From the NCBI RefSeq assembly GCF_000372725.1, contig NW_005202427.1:10407-74406 (forward strand): 64,000 nucleotides of DNA, read 5' to 3'. The position numbers and the translations under genes were made by a program. Below the pieces are notes generated by a model. It was not told where the DNA came from, ran no database searches, and saw nothing but the letters and a program-made list of their open reading frames with translations. This document shows, in pieces, positions 1 to 9,708 of the stretch; within the stretch, counting starts at the first letter, position 1, and the number at the start of each line of letters is the position of its first letter. The stretch is from Emiliania huxleyi CCMP1516 (Eukaryota; Haptophyta; Isochrysidales; Noelaerhabdaceae).

Positions 1-638
1 GGTGGCTACGGCCACACTGTGGGGTAGATGTGACGTGTGCCTGCGCTCGCGGCGGCATGAATCGGAGGAAGATGTGTGGGGGGTTGAGCCAGCGGGGTGG
101 GTCGTTTCAGTATAGTCAAAGTAGTTCTACGTCAGCTACTTAGCGGTGTGGAGGGTGAGGGCGGGGGTGAGCGTGAGGGCGAGGGTGAGGATGGGGGTGG
201 GGGCGAGGGTGGAGGCTGGTCGCTACCTCTTAGTGAGGGAGGCGGTGGCGGAAGGTGTGTGGGCTGGCGGCGGCGAGGGCGGCGGCGTGAGGGCGGCGGC
301 GGCGAGGGCGGCGATGAGGGCGGCAGTGGGGTGTGGTCAGCACACACCACGGGTTGCGCGTGTTGTCATTGCCAATCCGCTTGTACTCTCTCGACACGAT
401 CTCTGCCTCGACCATCTGCAAGCGGGGGGAGATAGGGGGAGATGTGGGGAGATGTGGGGAGATATGGGGAGATATGCCTCGACCGTCTACAAGCGGGTGG
501 GTGGGTGGGTGGGGGGTGCGGGGGCAGGGCCGAGCGGTAAAGGGGGGCAGCGCCGAGGTGACGCGAGGGCAGCGCCGAGGGGGAGAGGGGAGAGGGGAAG
601 GGGAGGCATCTCGTCTTTTGGCGGAAGACTGCGGCGGC
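1..638. other. Simple-sequence region without a gene
   Basis: Purine-rich simple sequence: GGCGGC- and GGGTGAGG-type runs, and a short tandem of GGGGAGATGTG around 430-475. Open frames here are glycine- or arginine-rich by-products of the composition. I see no credible gene. Confidence 0.6.
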
Positions 639-1493
639 TCACACCGGCAGGATATGGGGAAGCTCCCTCGCATCCAGAAGGAACGGCGAGCCGACTTGGT
701 GGGCGAGGCGGTTGAAGCGGCCCATGAGCTGGATCCGATCCTCGGCGTCGCCAGGGTAGTATGTGGTGAGGTAGTCCCGGAAGCTCTCCGTACTGATCAC
801 GCCCGTGACGCCCCTGAAGTCGCGGTCTTCGTAGTTTGTCGGGGTGTGGGGGTCGTGGGTGTTGGTGACGCTGCCCGTGCTGCTCGTGTCGTCATCCTCG
901 CCGTCATCGCCCGAGTCGTCGTCCTGCTTGGTCTTCGTCGTTCCATCGGTGGGCTTTGCTCGCACCGCGGTGCTGCCTCGCGCGAGGTGAGTCGCAGGGA
1001 TTTCCGCCACTCCTTTCGGAGACTGCGCCCCGCTCCTCGTCACATGCGGCTCTTCTCCGCCAGGCAGAAGCGGTGGCGGTGGCGGTGGTGGCAGTGGCGG
1101 TGGCGGTGGCGGTGGCGGTGGGCTCGGAGGAGGAGGACGCCCGGGGCGCGGAGAAGGAGAGGGAGGAGAAGGCGGCGGTGGCGGTGGTGGGCTCGGAGGA
1201 GGAGGAGAAGGCGGCGGTGGCGGCGGTGGGCTCGGAGGAGGAGGAGAAGGCGGCGGTGGTGGTGATGGGCTCGGAGGAGGAGGAGGAGGGGAGGATTCCG
1301 CCATGTCGACGCCGAGCAGGTTGAGGGCTTCAGTGAGGTAGCTGAGCAGCTCGGGCGGAGGCGCCGCCGGAGGCGCGGGCGGCTCCGGCGGCAGCGCGGG
1401 CGGGAGCGGCGGCGAGGGCGGCGGCGGCTTAAATAGCGGCACCGACGGCGGCGCGGGCGGCGGCGGCGGCGGCGGCGACGGCAGCGAGGGCAT
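639..1493 (-). CDS. Proline-rich protein with acidic tail, unrecognised, probably partial
   Basis: An ATG at 1493 opens a 284-codon frame. Residues 1-145 are almost all proline and serine, interrupted by one normal-looking segment (LLSYLTEALNLLGVDMAES). A second part has ordinary composition: an acidic stretch (DDDSGDDGEDDD) and then a folded-looking end with FRDYLTTYYPGDAEDRIQLM. The proline block resembles hydroxyproline-rich cell-wall or pherophorin-like linkers, but the ends match no family I know. The frame stops at GTGTGA, which is also a plausible splice donor, so the true C-terminus may lie in a further exon. The non-repetitive end suggests real coding; the proline block alone would not. 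Confidence 0.4.
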   Translation of the reverse strand: MPSLPSPPPPPPPAPPSVPLFKPPPPSPPLPPALPPEPPAPPAAPPPELLSYLTEALNLLGVDMAESSPPPPPPSPSPPPPPSPPPPSPPPPPPPSPPPPSPPPPPPPSPPSPSPRPGRPPPPSPPPPPPPPPLPPPPPPPLLPGGEEPHVTRSGAQSPKGVAEIPATHLARGSTAVRAKPTDGTTKTKQDDDSGDDGEDDDTSSTGSVTNTHDPHTPTNYEDRDFRGVTGVISTESFRDYLTTYYPGDAEDRIQLMGRFNRLAHQVGSPFLLDARELPHILPV

Positions 1494-2281
1494 ATGATGT
1501 GGGGCAAGTGATGCGGGGCCGCCACAGCGGATCTCTCACAGCGTGCGCACGCGATGCCACAGCGGATCTCTCACACAGGCGCCCGCCGGTTTTCATCCAT
1601 TTAGCTCTGTATTCTTTTTGCTTGCTCTGTATTCTTTTTGCTTGGGGCGGCCAGCATGCCGGTAGGGTAGGTCTGGGCGCTGGGTTTTTCCCTCTCTTCA
1701 TGCCGGAATTTCACAGCAAAAAAGAAATCGTCGGCGAAAATCACGACGTCAACCCTCCCCAAGTGGGTGATCTGGTGCTTGTAGGGCTTGATAGTGGCCT
1801 GCCATGTCACAGGAAGGACTGTGGGCTCAAACCTTCAAGGAGATGCGCTATGGATTCATTGACACTGACCACCTCTCATCTCCAATCTCCAATCTTCTAC
1901 TTGGCCACTGTCGCCGCCGGCAGCAATCTACGACCTCCATTTTCAATCTTCGATCTCACATCTGGGGCGGATGGCTGGGCGCTAGGATCTACAATCTGCA
2001 TTCTCCATCTCCTATCTCCCACATTTTGGCCCGTGTTGCTGCTCAGCGATCTGCAATCCACAATCTCAATCTTCGTTCTTTAGTCTTGAATGGGGAACCG
2101 GACAGGAGGGATCTACTGGCGAGACTTGGGCGTGTCCGTGTGAGAGATCCGCTAGGATCTCCAGTCTTAATCTACTATCTCTCCCCCCACGATCTACTGT
2201 TCTTGCGCAGAGATTTCCATTACTCCGTCCGCGCGCGCTGTGAACAGCGCCGTGGTCAAACACTGTTTGACGTCGTCAAGA
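1494..2281. other. Intergenic, no gene seen
   Basis: Lower-GC DNA with local duplications: a GGATCTCTCACA motif repeated near 1520 and 1565, a CTCTGTATTCTTTTTGCTTG doublet at 1605-1642, and many CAATCT/ATCTCC words at 1870-2080. No convincing coding sequence. Confidence 0.5.
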
Positions 2282-2443
2282 GCGGCCGCACTCTGTGCTC
2301 GGTACCCCCCCTGCACAACTAAGCTCATCCCTGCTGCTAGGGGGGGGGTCCCGACCCCCCCAGCAGCAGAGCGCTGCTGCTGGGGGGGGGGGTCGGCCAT
2401 GAGCTTAGTTGTGCAGGGGGGGTACCGAGCAATGTGCGGCCGC
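2282..2443. repeat. Long hairpin (inverted repeat) with G-run core
   Basis: The arm at 2282-2332 (GCGGCCGCA... GGTACC... CACAACTAAGCTCAT) recurs as reverse complement at 2400-2443 with few mismatches. The loop itself folds: it has a GGGGGGGGGTCCCGACCCCCCC core and CAGCAGCAG/CTGCTGCTG arms. The whole would extrude as a cruciform of about 160 bp. The G-run core also recurs near the right end of the window. Confidence 0.8.
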
Positions 2444-2469
2444 TCCAAACACGTAGCGAAAGAGAGACC

Positions 2470-2515
2470 GCTCTCCTTTTTAGTGCTCTACATCGCTACA
2501 TCCTCCCGATTCACA
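2470..2515 (+). repeat. 46-bp direct repeat, left copy
   Basis: The 46 bp beginning GCTCTCCTTTTTAGTG and ending CCGATTCACA recur identically at 3752-3797. The two copies bracket the unrecognised coding region at 2515-3472. The sequence ends in TTTTAG-like and polypyrimidine words that could act as splice acceptors. Confidence 0.8.
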
Positions 2516-3472
2516 TGGTCCCTACCGGTGAGACTCTCGGCGACACCTCGGTCGTCAACAACGCGTGCGACCTCGCGCACATTCACTCTGTCCGCTCGAT
2601 ACGGTCGGAGAACATCGACGGTGAGTTCTGTGCTGGGCTTGACGGCAAGCCCTCCGACATGAACTGCTCCGTGATGGCAAGCAAGGTCGGAGCCCTTGCC
2701 GTCGGCGCCAAGGCCGACAACACCTCCGAGGCGAACGGCCTCATCCCGCCTGACAAGTTCTGTGACAACCCGTCCTGCCCCGCGCACCCCTTCCTGCCCA
2801 AACTGAGCACCGAGGACGGCGCGGAGAGCGAGTTTCTCTTCTTCAACATCCCCGTCTCCGCGGCCGAGCATTCGATCATCACCGAGCTCGTCGTGCCCAA
2901 GATTGACGCCGAGTCCAAGGCCGTCGCTCTCGGGCAAACGATCGCCTCCAAGATCGACGTCGACAAGATCTTCTCTGTGCAGCCACGCGCCCGAGCCGCG
3001 CGACGCCGACTTCGCGACGCGGTGGAAAAACATTATCGACCAAGTCCGTCTCCGAGTCGTTCACCACATCATCGAGGTCGGCACCCGCTTCACCAAGCTC
3101 CTCTCCGACGCCCGCCTCTCGCTCAACTCTTTCACGAGCCCCTCCATCGCCGACGCCTTCATGCTGAGCGCCATCGGTACCGCGTCCGTCAACAACGACT
3201 GGGACTCGTCGTCCTCGCAACCCGCAATGGTGGAGTCACTTCTCGCAACCGGCACTTTGAGAAGTTCCTGCGTCTTGGTCGCCTCCACTACGAGGACAAC
3301 ATCTCCTCGCCCGAGTTCGTCCCGACCAGCGACCAGTGCGCCGACATCTGGACGATACGAAGGCTCTCGACAAGACGACCTTCCTCAAGCATCGAGCCAA
3401 GCTCGTCCGCTGATCTACCAGATCGGCTTCTCCCATGATGTTCAATTGACATCCAGTCGACCGCTCCGATAG
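2515..3472 (+). CDS. Unrecognised protein-coding region, fragmentary
   Basis: From ATG 2515 a frame with normal composition runs about 160 residues, including GEFCAGLDGKPSDMNCSVMA and a CDNPSCPAHPFLP segment with two close cysteines. A second frame then carries a similar quality of coding (WKNIIDQVRLRVVHHIIEVG) to about 3280. I recognise no family. The change of frame, the direct repeats on both sides and the absence of recognisable splice signals suggest either an unseen intron or a decayed, possibly element-derived gene. No function is assigned. Confidence 0.4.
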
Positions 3473-4251
3473 GTTACTACCTTCAGCCCGGGAGACGGAA
3501 GGTCACTATGCCACGTTCACTACCTCGCGCCTCTGATCAGCGCGACGCCTTACCTTTGTTGTCTCTGCAGACAATGGGGGAGTGTGAGAGATAAGGCGAC
3601 TCAGGAGCTTTCACACCTCTCCGGTCCCAGACAGAGGAGACTTGTCCCCTGTGGAGAGAGTGTGTGTGAACAGTCGTGAGACGCCATCCGTCGGGCCGAA
3701 GTCCTTCCCGACTGTTTGTTTGCTTTGTGTGTGTGCAACCGCGTCTTCCCTGCTCTCCTTTTTAGTGCTCTACATCGCTACATCCTCCCGATTCACAGTG
3801 TGGGGAGAAGGAAGCCCAACATTTCTTTCTTTCTTCTCACGAGACAGGCTCGACAAGGTGCGGAAGAGAAAAACAGAACTTTTGGGGGGCGCGCCGCCGG
3901 CGCGTCCCCACTTTTGTATGACTAGAAGCGGCTGCGCGGGCCCCGCCCCCGCTCGGGGGGGGGGGGGGGCGGGGCCCTTGCGAAGGAGAAGAGGCCAGAG
4001 TTGTACAGCAGCGGACGATGGACAACGAAGCATGAGAGGCTTGATAGGAAAGGTCACACACAGACGACACTCGTAACTCGAGACCACGTCGAGAGCACAA
4101 ACGATATCGAATCGCCACACTTTTCCCATTGGTCGAGATGGTGGTGTTGCGCGACACTTGTCCTGCCTATCTCCCCCCATCATCTACCCACATCTCCCCA
4201 TTGCTCATATCTCGACAATGTGGGGTCCCCAAATGTGCGACATGATTGGCA
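3473..4251. other. Intergenic with palindromes
   Basis: Contains the right 46-bp repeat (3752-3797), a GGGCGCGCCGCCGGCGCGTCCC palindrome near 3887-3908, and a hairpin with a GGGCCCCGCCCCC / GGGGGCGGGGCCC stem around 3939-3977. No gene seen. Confidence 0.5.
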
Positions 4252-4889
4252 TCATTGGCTCAGCAGCCTACTCTCCCGTCGCCTGCGAGCTCGAGCATCG
4301 TTGGCCTCCTTGCTCAGCTTGGTCGGACGATTGTTCGGCGAGCGGACTCGCGTATCAAAGAGCCGGGCCTTCGCTTGGCCGAGCGTCTCCCACGTATTGG
4401 TCTTGAGTCTCTCCTCGGCATCCGCCGTGAGGGAGACGCCCCTCTCAGCGTAGTATTGGTCCTCCTGGTATGGCGCCCACCCCGCTGTGTCGCCCTCAAA
4501 GTTCGCAAGGTACTCCTTTCGGGTAAGGATGTGACAGCCACGGCCAGCGGCAGTGGGGAACGGGTCAGGCTGGCTTGGCTCGCATCTCGTGGTCATGATG
4601 TGGCGGTTGGACCCGCCAGGAGAGCGAGCAAGCTCGGCCTCCCCCTCCCGAGCAGAGGCTGAGAGCTTCGACTCCTCCTCGAGTGGCTCGCGCGTCGGAA
4701 TGAGCGGCGGCACATCGTCTGGGGCCTTCTGCTCCGAATCGTTGGCTTTCCCGGCCGCAGCGCGGCTTTTGCCGCAGATCGGCCAGTGACGGTGCCGGTG
4801 ACATGTCCCAGCTCGGCCTGTAGGGCTCTCACAGGGAAGTTCGGACGGACCACGCGGCGGGCAAGCGAAGTTCGACCGGAACTCGCTGC
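4252..4889 (-). CDS. Unrecognised Cys/His-rich, charged protein
   Basis: One open frame reads from about 4889 to a TGA at 4252. It begins with a Cys/His-rich segment (YKCRSEFRSNFACPP, then CHRHRHWPICGKSR) that looks like a zinc-binding knuckle. An acidic/charged linker follows (DSEQKAPDDVPPLIPTREP), then a folded-looking stretch (YLANFEGDTAGWAPYQEDQY) and a basic tail ending ARARRRRESRLLSQ. No ATG is visible in frame near the start, and TATATATAA lies directly upstream on this strand, so an upstream exon or a non-obvious start is needed. The composition is unlike the surrounding simple sequence, which supports coding. Family unknown. Confidence 0.4.
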
Positions 4890-4890
4890 G

Positions 4891-4922
4891 GCATTTATAT
4901 ATAGTTAGAGGCTGCGCAGGCC
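4891..4922 (-). promoter_or_regulatory. TATA-like box beside a 22-bp shared motif
   Basis: On the minus strand a TATATATAA box follows a 22-bp word (4901-4922) that also occurs, same sense relative to downstream DNA, at 55673-55694. Placement just upstream of the minus-strand frame at 4252-4889 fits a promoter. Function is inferred only. Confidence 0.35.
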
Positions 4923-4929
4923 GTCCCGT

Positions 4930-5738
4930 TTGCTGTTTGAAACGCCTGTTGCGCTGGCCGCTGCGCGCGCGCGCGCTGGCCGCTGCCGGGGCTCTGTCTC
5001 ACTCTCACGTGCCGCAATATGTGTCACACACGGCGGCTTCTGCCACCTCTCGATTGGTTCTACTTTCTCCGCACACCTACCGGGGAAGGGGCGCTTGGGA
5101 GCCGGGGCGGGGGCGGGGGCGGGGGCGGGGGCGCGCAGCGCGGCGGCGCGGCGCGCGCAACAGAGGGTAGGGTGGGGAAGACGGCGAGGAGGGGGCGGCG
5201 GCGGCGGCGGCGGCGGCAGCGCGCGCGCGGCGCGCGCGACGGGGGGGCGGAGCAGCGACCGCTGGCGCGGCCGCTGCTCCGTCTGTGCCAGGGACGCGCG
5301 CTCTGCGCCGCTGCAGAGCGCGCGCGTCAGGGCAAGGGGCATGCGTTGGCGGCCGGGGACGCGCGGCGGCGGCCGCAAGCAACCTTCCCTGGGCGGTGAG
5401 GCCGCCCGGGCAAGGCCGCTGCGGGTGCACGTTCAAGGGAGCAGCCCACACCCGGCGTCGCTTTTTGAGCGACGCTGTGGTACGCCTGCGCAGGGGCCGC
5501 AGGGCGGTCAGTTGTGGGGCGAGGCGGTGCCGGCCGCGGGCCGGGTGCAAGGCGCCGGCCTCGGCGCCGCCTCGGCGCGCCGCACGGGCGCGGCGAGCCT
5601 CTGAGCGGGAGCCGAAGGTTTGCCTGTGGGAGGGAGGGAGGGAGGGAGGGAGGGAGGGAGGTGGGGGTGATTTGACTTTGCCGCAGAGGCCGTCCCTAGC
5701 TGTGAACAGCAAAACGGGACAGTATTGGACACCTAAGC
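4930..5738. repeat. G-rich simple sequence with G-quadruplex potential
   Basis: Includes (GGGGGC)n at 5104-5132, (GGC)n at 5197-5217, alternating GCGCGC, and (GGGA)n at 5629-5661. Four or more G-runs in a row predict G-quadruplexes. Frames here are alanine/arginine or proline artefacts. Confidence 0.6.
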
Positions 5739-6019
5739 GTGAAAGCTGTTACTCGAGTATCCAGTCAACCCTGGAGGCGGATTAGCGGGGTCTGTCCGAC
5801 TCGCTCGCTGCACGGTTGGCTGCGGCGCTCCGGCGCAAAGCCGACGCTCGAGAAGTGGCGCCACTCTGCGTGGCTGCCCTCCGGGCTTGTCCTTGGCTCT
5901 CCGACATCGATCGAGCACGCCTGTCCGACGAGCGGCTTGCCGCGCGGGTGGCTTTGTGTGGCTCTTGTCGAGAGCGTTTTGCGGCCCGCCGGGTGAGAGA
6001 ATATGTGTCGTCTGATGTG
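5739..6019. other. No supported gene
   Basis: A short frame runs 5739-5996, but it resembles no known protein and has no splice context I can defend. Confidence 0.35.
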
Positions 6020-6607
6020 TCACTGTGTACGTCATATCAGTCTTGATAACAAGCACGGTCGATCCGTCGAAGCGATATACTCGTCACGTCACGCTGGACG
6101 GCTTGCACGGAACTCTGTGCCGGCAAAACAGGAAGAGCCGCGCTGCAAGAAGAGCTCGATAGGGAGCGAGAATCGTCAAAGGTGCTCACGCAGGTTTCGG
6201 ACGTCCGTCCTGGTGCGGTCAGTTCCCCCCAGGTTTGATCGCGCAGGTCTCAAAACTCGTCGAGCACTCGTAGCCTTTCTGCGACTCTCTGCGTGCTGCC
6301 GGCTCGGGAAGAGCAATTTTGCAAGATATCTCAACGAGATCCGACATCTGCGCGGTCATTTTTGGAGTGATCTTACCGCGTCATGACGGAGTCTTGATAC
6401 CTCTCGGAGCACCTCTAACGGTTCTCGCTCCCTATCGAGATCTTCTTGCCGGACGGCTCTTCCTGTTTTGCGGGGCGCGCTGAGCTCTGTGTCAAGCTCG
6501 AAGGGCAACGGAAACGAGTGCATCGATAGACCGACTGTGCTTGTTACCAAGACCGATCTCACGTACACAGTTACACTCCAGACGTCCTGTACTCTCCCAT
6601 CCGACAA
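6020..6607. repeat. Imperfect inverted repeat made of two convergent related coding fragments
   Basis: DNA at 6020-6200 (+) and 6400-6590 (-) is related in inverted orientation (shared TGTGTACGT, AACAAGCAC, AAAACAGGAAGAGCCG and CTCGATAGGGAGCGAGAA words). Translated toward each other, both sides give the same motif: KTGRA..QE.LDRERE followed by VL.EVS. Conservation is better at protein than at DNA level, which suggests both descend from a coding sequence with a helical, coiled-coil-like segment. Neither copy is a complete gene. Confidence 0.6.
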
Positions 6608-7420
6608 CCGGCAAGACGCTGTCGTGAGCCAGCCGCTCTTGCGGCAGCCGTCAGCAGAGACCGAGCGCGTCGGGCGAGTGGAAATCGAGATGGCGAGCCC
6701 GCCGTGGGGCCGGACGACGGCGCTGGCGAGCCGGATCGAGGCCGCGGCATCACGGTGGCGAGCAGGAGGGGCTTAGGCTGTTTTCACGTGGAAGCGTAGG
6801 TGAGCCCAGAACGCTAATCCTGGGCAGGTTTGGCTGGTGAGACCACTTTGAGACACCTTCGCGCTAGCTGCTCAGTTCGCTGCACGTCTCGTCGCGCTTG
6901 GCGGCGCGAGCGGCGGAGTGAGAGGCGCCTGTGCACGCGGCCGAGAGGCGCTGTCGTCATGCAGGAGCCGGCGCGTCGAGCAGGGCCAGCACCGGCAGCG
7001 CGGCCGTCGACAAGGTAGCGACAAGGAAGAGAGCGGCGCTTTCGGCACAGGGCTGGCGAAGAGAAAAGACGCCGGCGGCGGGCGGAGGCGATCAAGGCGC
7101 GACGAGGGCCAGGTCACGGCGACCTCGCACGGGCCGGCGCGGCGAGAGGACCTGGCTGGGGCACGGCGATAGGTGGTCGGCGAGCGTTGAGCACTCTGTG
7201 GCCAGACTCAGATGCTTACAAGACGGTGTCGGGTGAGGGAAAGGGCTGGCTCACCGTGGGTAGGGTTGCCGTGCGTGTGGTAACACTGTTTGAAATTGGG
7301 TGATGTTCATCTTCACAGCAGTGCCTGAAATGAGTTCTTTTTGCGGGTCTCAGAGCGTCTAGCGAAAGCTGAGGAAGAAATAAAACGCTGCTCGTTCTCA
7401 GGGAGGGGCGTAGTGTCGCT
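6608..7420. other. GC-rich intergenic, no gene supported
   Basis: Arginine/alanine-rich frames on both strands with no recognisable motif. From 7290 the base composition becomes more balanced. Confidence 0.4.
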
Positions 7421-7505
7421 CCGTCGCTCGTGCGTGTCGTCATCATCTGTCTAGCGTCCACCCATACCGCGTTGATGTCCAGTCCGAGCCTGGCTGTTCT
7501 TCACC
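7421..7505 (+). repeat. Dispersed repeat family A, partial copy
   Basis: Matches the words GTGCGTGTCGTCATCATCTG and CCACCCATACCGCGTTG, ending CTGTTCTTCACCTT. Fuller copies lie at 21430-21720 (-), 42540-42735 (-) and 49300-49550 (+). A short CCTAACCTAACC run follows at 7516. Confidence 0.7.
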
Positions 7506-7675
7506 TTCCTTGTACCTAACCTAACCTAACCGCTCATGTTTTTCACTGTTGTAGAATGTCCTTGTAATGTGAGAGAGACTTACTGCGTTGTCTTCTTGTG
7601 TACGGATCATGTAGTCCCCACACTCGCTGTCTGTCGTGGGATCGCTTGCCGTCCGCTTTAAGAGAGAAAGAATTC

Positions 7676-8345
7676 AGACCACCAAAGGGAGGGATGGGAG
7701 GACGGCACGCCGCCACCTCCACACAGGGATTTTAAGGAGAGGAGTGTGGTGCTAGCCGTCGCCCACCCTAACCCTTGGGCGTCTGCCTCTTTCTATCTCC
7801 CTTCGCAGTCCCTAAGGCAGTCCCTCGCCGATTCTCGCTGCAACCTTTATGCCACGTCGCGGTCGCCCCACTCTCGTCGTTCTCCCTCCTGTCGCTTCAT
7901 CCTCTGTCGCGTCGCTCTCCTCTACCTCGTCCTGCTGCGCCGCCGCTGCCCCGGCCGATCCCTTGCTCTCGCGGCTTCTTCTCGGCGCAACTCCGCCCTC
8001 CTCGCGGCGTATTTTGGCCCCTCGAGTTTATCAAGCTCTCCTCGCGCAAGGACGACTCTTCTGACGCCCACTGCGATCATTTCTGCCAAGTCATGTCGTT
8101 GCTCAGGTCCACTCTCGTTTCGAGCACTTGTACCTCTCCACAGATGGTGTTGGCGCTGGGGTCCCCTTCGGGTGCATCGTGACAGCTGACGACGGGATTA
8201 CCACAGGTGTTTCGTCCTCCTCTGGTTCGTCTTCCCCGGCTTCCTTCCGTTCGGCTCTACGTTCAGTACGTTCGGCGTGGCTCACCCTCCATGCCGTGAA
8301 CAGGCGCTTTATCCACCCCTACACCCCTATATTCTTCTCTCGCTC
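7676..8345 (-). repeat. Dispersed repeat family B, copy 1 (with coding remnant)
   Basis: Closely similar over some 650 bp to 27850-28485 in the opposite orientation, and partly to 26515-26785. Read on the minus strand, this copy begins with the same peptide as copy 2: ERRAER.E.GED..EEDE, then SAVTMHPKGTPAP. The family is therefore a mobile or duplicated sequence with a once-coding core. I cannot place it in a named transposon class. This copy looks broken. Confidence 0.7.
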
Positions 8346-8633
8346 CTCTGCCCGTGCCTCGGTCTTGTCGTTTTTTCGCACCCATGTCAGGATGGCGATC
8401 GAAGCTGCCTTGCCAACTACCTGCAGTTCCCTCGTCACCTCTCCTGCAACGACCCCTCTCTTTCTTTCGGGTATATGGAGTCCGTGAGTGCGGGCAGCGT
8501 GCAGGCAATCACGGGCGCTATTCTGTCGTACTCCTCTTCGGCGAGCGCTCCAAATCTAGACCCCATTGCTTTTAAGGAGGCTGCCCTCGCTCGTCTCAGG
8601 AATATAGCTGTGTCTTTGGTGTTCAGGCGCCGC
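8346..8633. other. Flank of repeat B, no gene seen
   Basis: Balanced-composition DNA continuing from repeat B. No recognisable coding sequence. Confidence 0.35.
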
Positions 8634-9513
8634 CTTGGCCTTTATACGCTTTTCTTCATATTCTATATTCTTTTTCGAAGCGATTTTCAGCCGGAATATA
8701 AAGAATATTCGAGAATACGTATCTAAGGAAGGAAGTCAACTTTGATGGGGGCAGCCAAATTTGTCGGTGGACCGCAAATCGTGGAGTTGCGAGTCACGCT
8801 CGGGCAGACAGCATCGATGCCGTCGCCGGACGCGGCGGCGAGGCGCCCGTGCCGTGGGCGACGCCGAGGCGGCTGTGGCGCGGCCGGCGCCGCCTCCCGC
8901 GCGCCGGGGTGTGCGGCGCAGCGCGCTGGCGGACGTCCTCGAGGCGGAGGACGACGAGCGGCAGGACGAGGCTGCGCGTGGCGATGAGCAGCCGATGCTA
9001 GCGCCCCACGGGCCGGCGCTGTCGGTGCAGCTTCGGCGCGTGCGCCTGCAGCTGCGCGAGTTCCTCGCAACGCAGGCCGCGGCGGGGAAGAGCGTGCCGA
9101 TGCAGCGGACGGCCCTCGGTCTGCACCCAACGATGCGGTGGACGATCCGCTTCGGCAAGTGGCTCGCGACGACGCGAGTCAGAGCATTGAGGGCGAGCCG
9201 GTGGCACGCGACCGAGCGGGGCGACGCGCGGGAGGAGGAGCCGACGGTGCGCGCGGGTCGCGGCGAGAACACGGTCTACGTCGCGTTGCATTAAAACATA
9301 CAGAAGTTCTCTCCTTCGTCGGCGGGAAGAATACAGACAGCTCCAAATCGGGCCTACTCTCTGTCTAGGGTAGGGATGATTTGATTGATCCAGCCGCCCG
9401 CCGACGAAGTAGAGATAGGCCCTATTTGGAGCCATATTCTTGCCATATTCGAGAATATAGACCCTATTTTGAATATAGATAGTACTCGGCGAGAAAAGCG
9501 TATAAAGGCCAAG
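8634..9513. mobile_element. Candidate non-autonomous element with 22-bp terminal inverted repeats
   Basis: The 22 bp at 8634-8655 (CTTGGCCTTTATACGCTTTT..) recur exactly as reverse complement at 9492-9513. AT-rich subterminal DNA with GAATAT words lies inside both ends. A second nested palindrome spans roughly 9308-9445 (CCTTCGTCGGCGGG and AGCTCCAAAT..GGGCCTA words inverted). No clear target-site duplication is visible. The interior (about 8760-9294) is GC-rich and possibly coding. Confidence 0.55.
8995..9294 (+). CDS. Weak open frame inside the inverted-repeat element
   Basis: From ATG 8995 the frame gives about 99 residues with mixed composition (LRRVRLQLREFLATQAAAGK, then HPTMRWTIRFGKWLATTRVR), ending in TAA at 9292-9294. 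The same frame is open further upstream. No family is recognised, and the opposite strand is also open, so the coding strand is uncertain. Confidence 0.25.
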   Translation: MLAPHGPALSVQLRRVRLQLREFLATQAAAGKSVPMQRTALGLHPTMRWTIRFGKWLATTRVRALRASRWHATERGDAREEEPTVRAGRGENTVYVALH

Positions 9514-9708
9514 CGCCGCCCGTTCGACTCTTTCTTGCTGTCGCCCTCGCCGTGTGTTTGTAGCTTCCGCGTGAAGTAACGCGCCTTTCCTGATTTCCTG
9601 CGCATTTGCCGCTCAGTAGGTGCGCCAACGACGCCGGTTGGCTCACTGTCTTCTCGTGTCCCACGCGTGCGCTTTCTGCCGGTCTCGCTTCTTTCGTCGC
9701 GACTTCGA

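Noticed and set aside
97-1525. Glycine- and arginine-rich frames on the plus strand
   Set aside because: They are codon-shifted readings of GGC/GGT simple sequence and lack any folded segment; only the minus frame has ordinary text.
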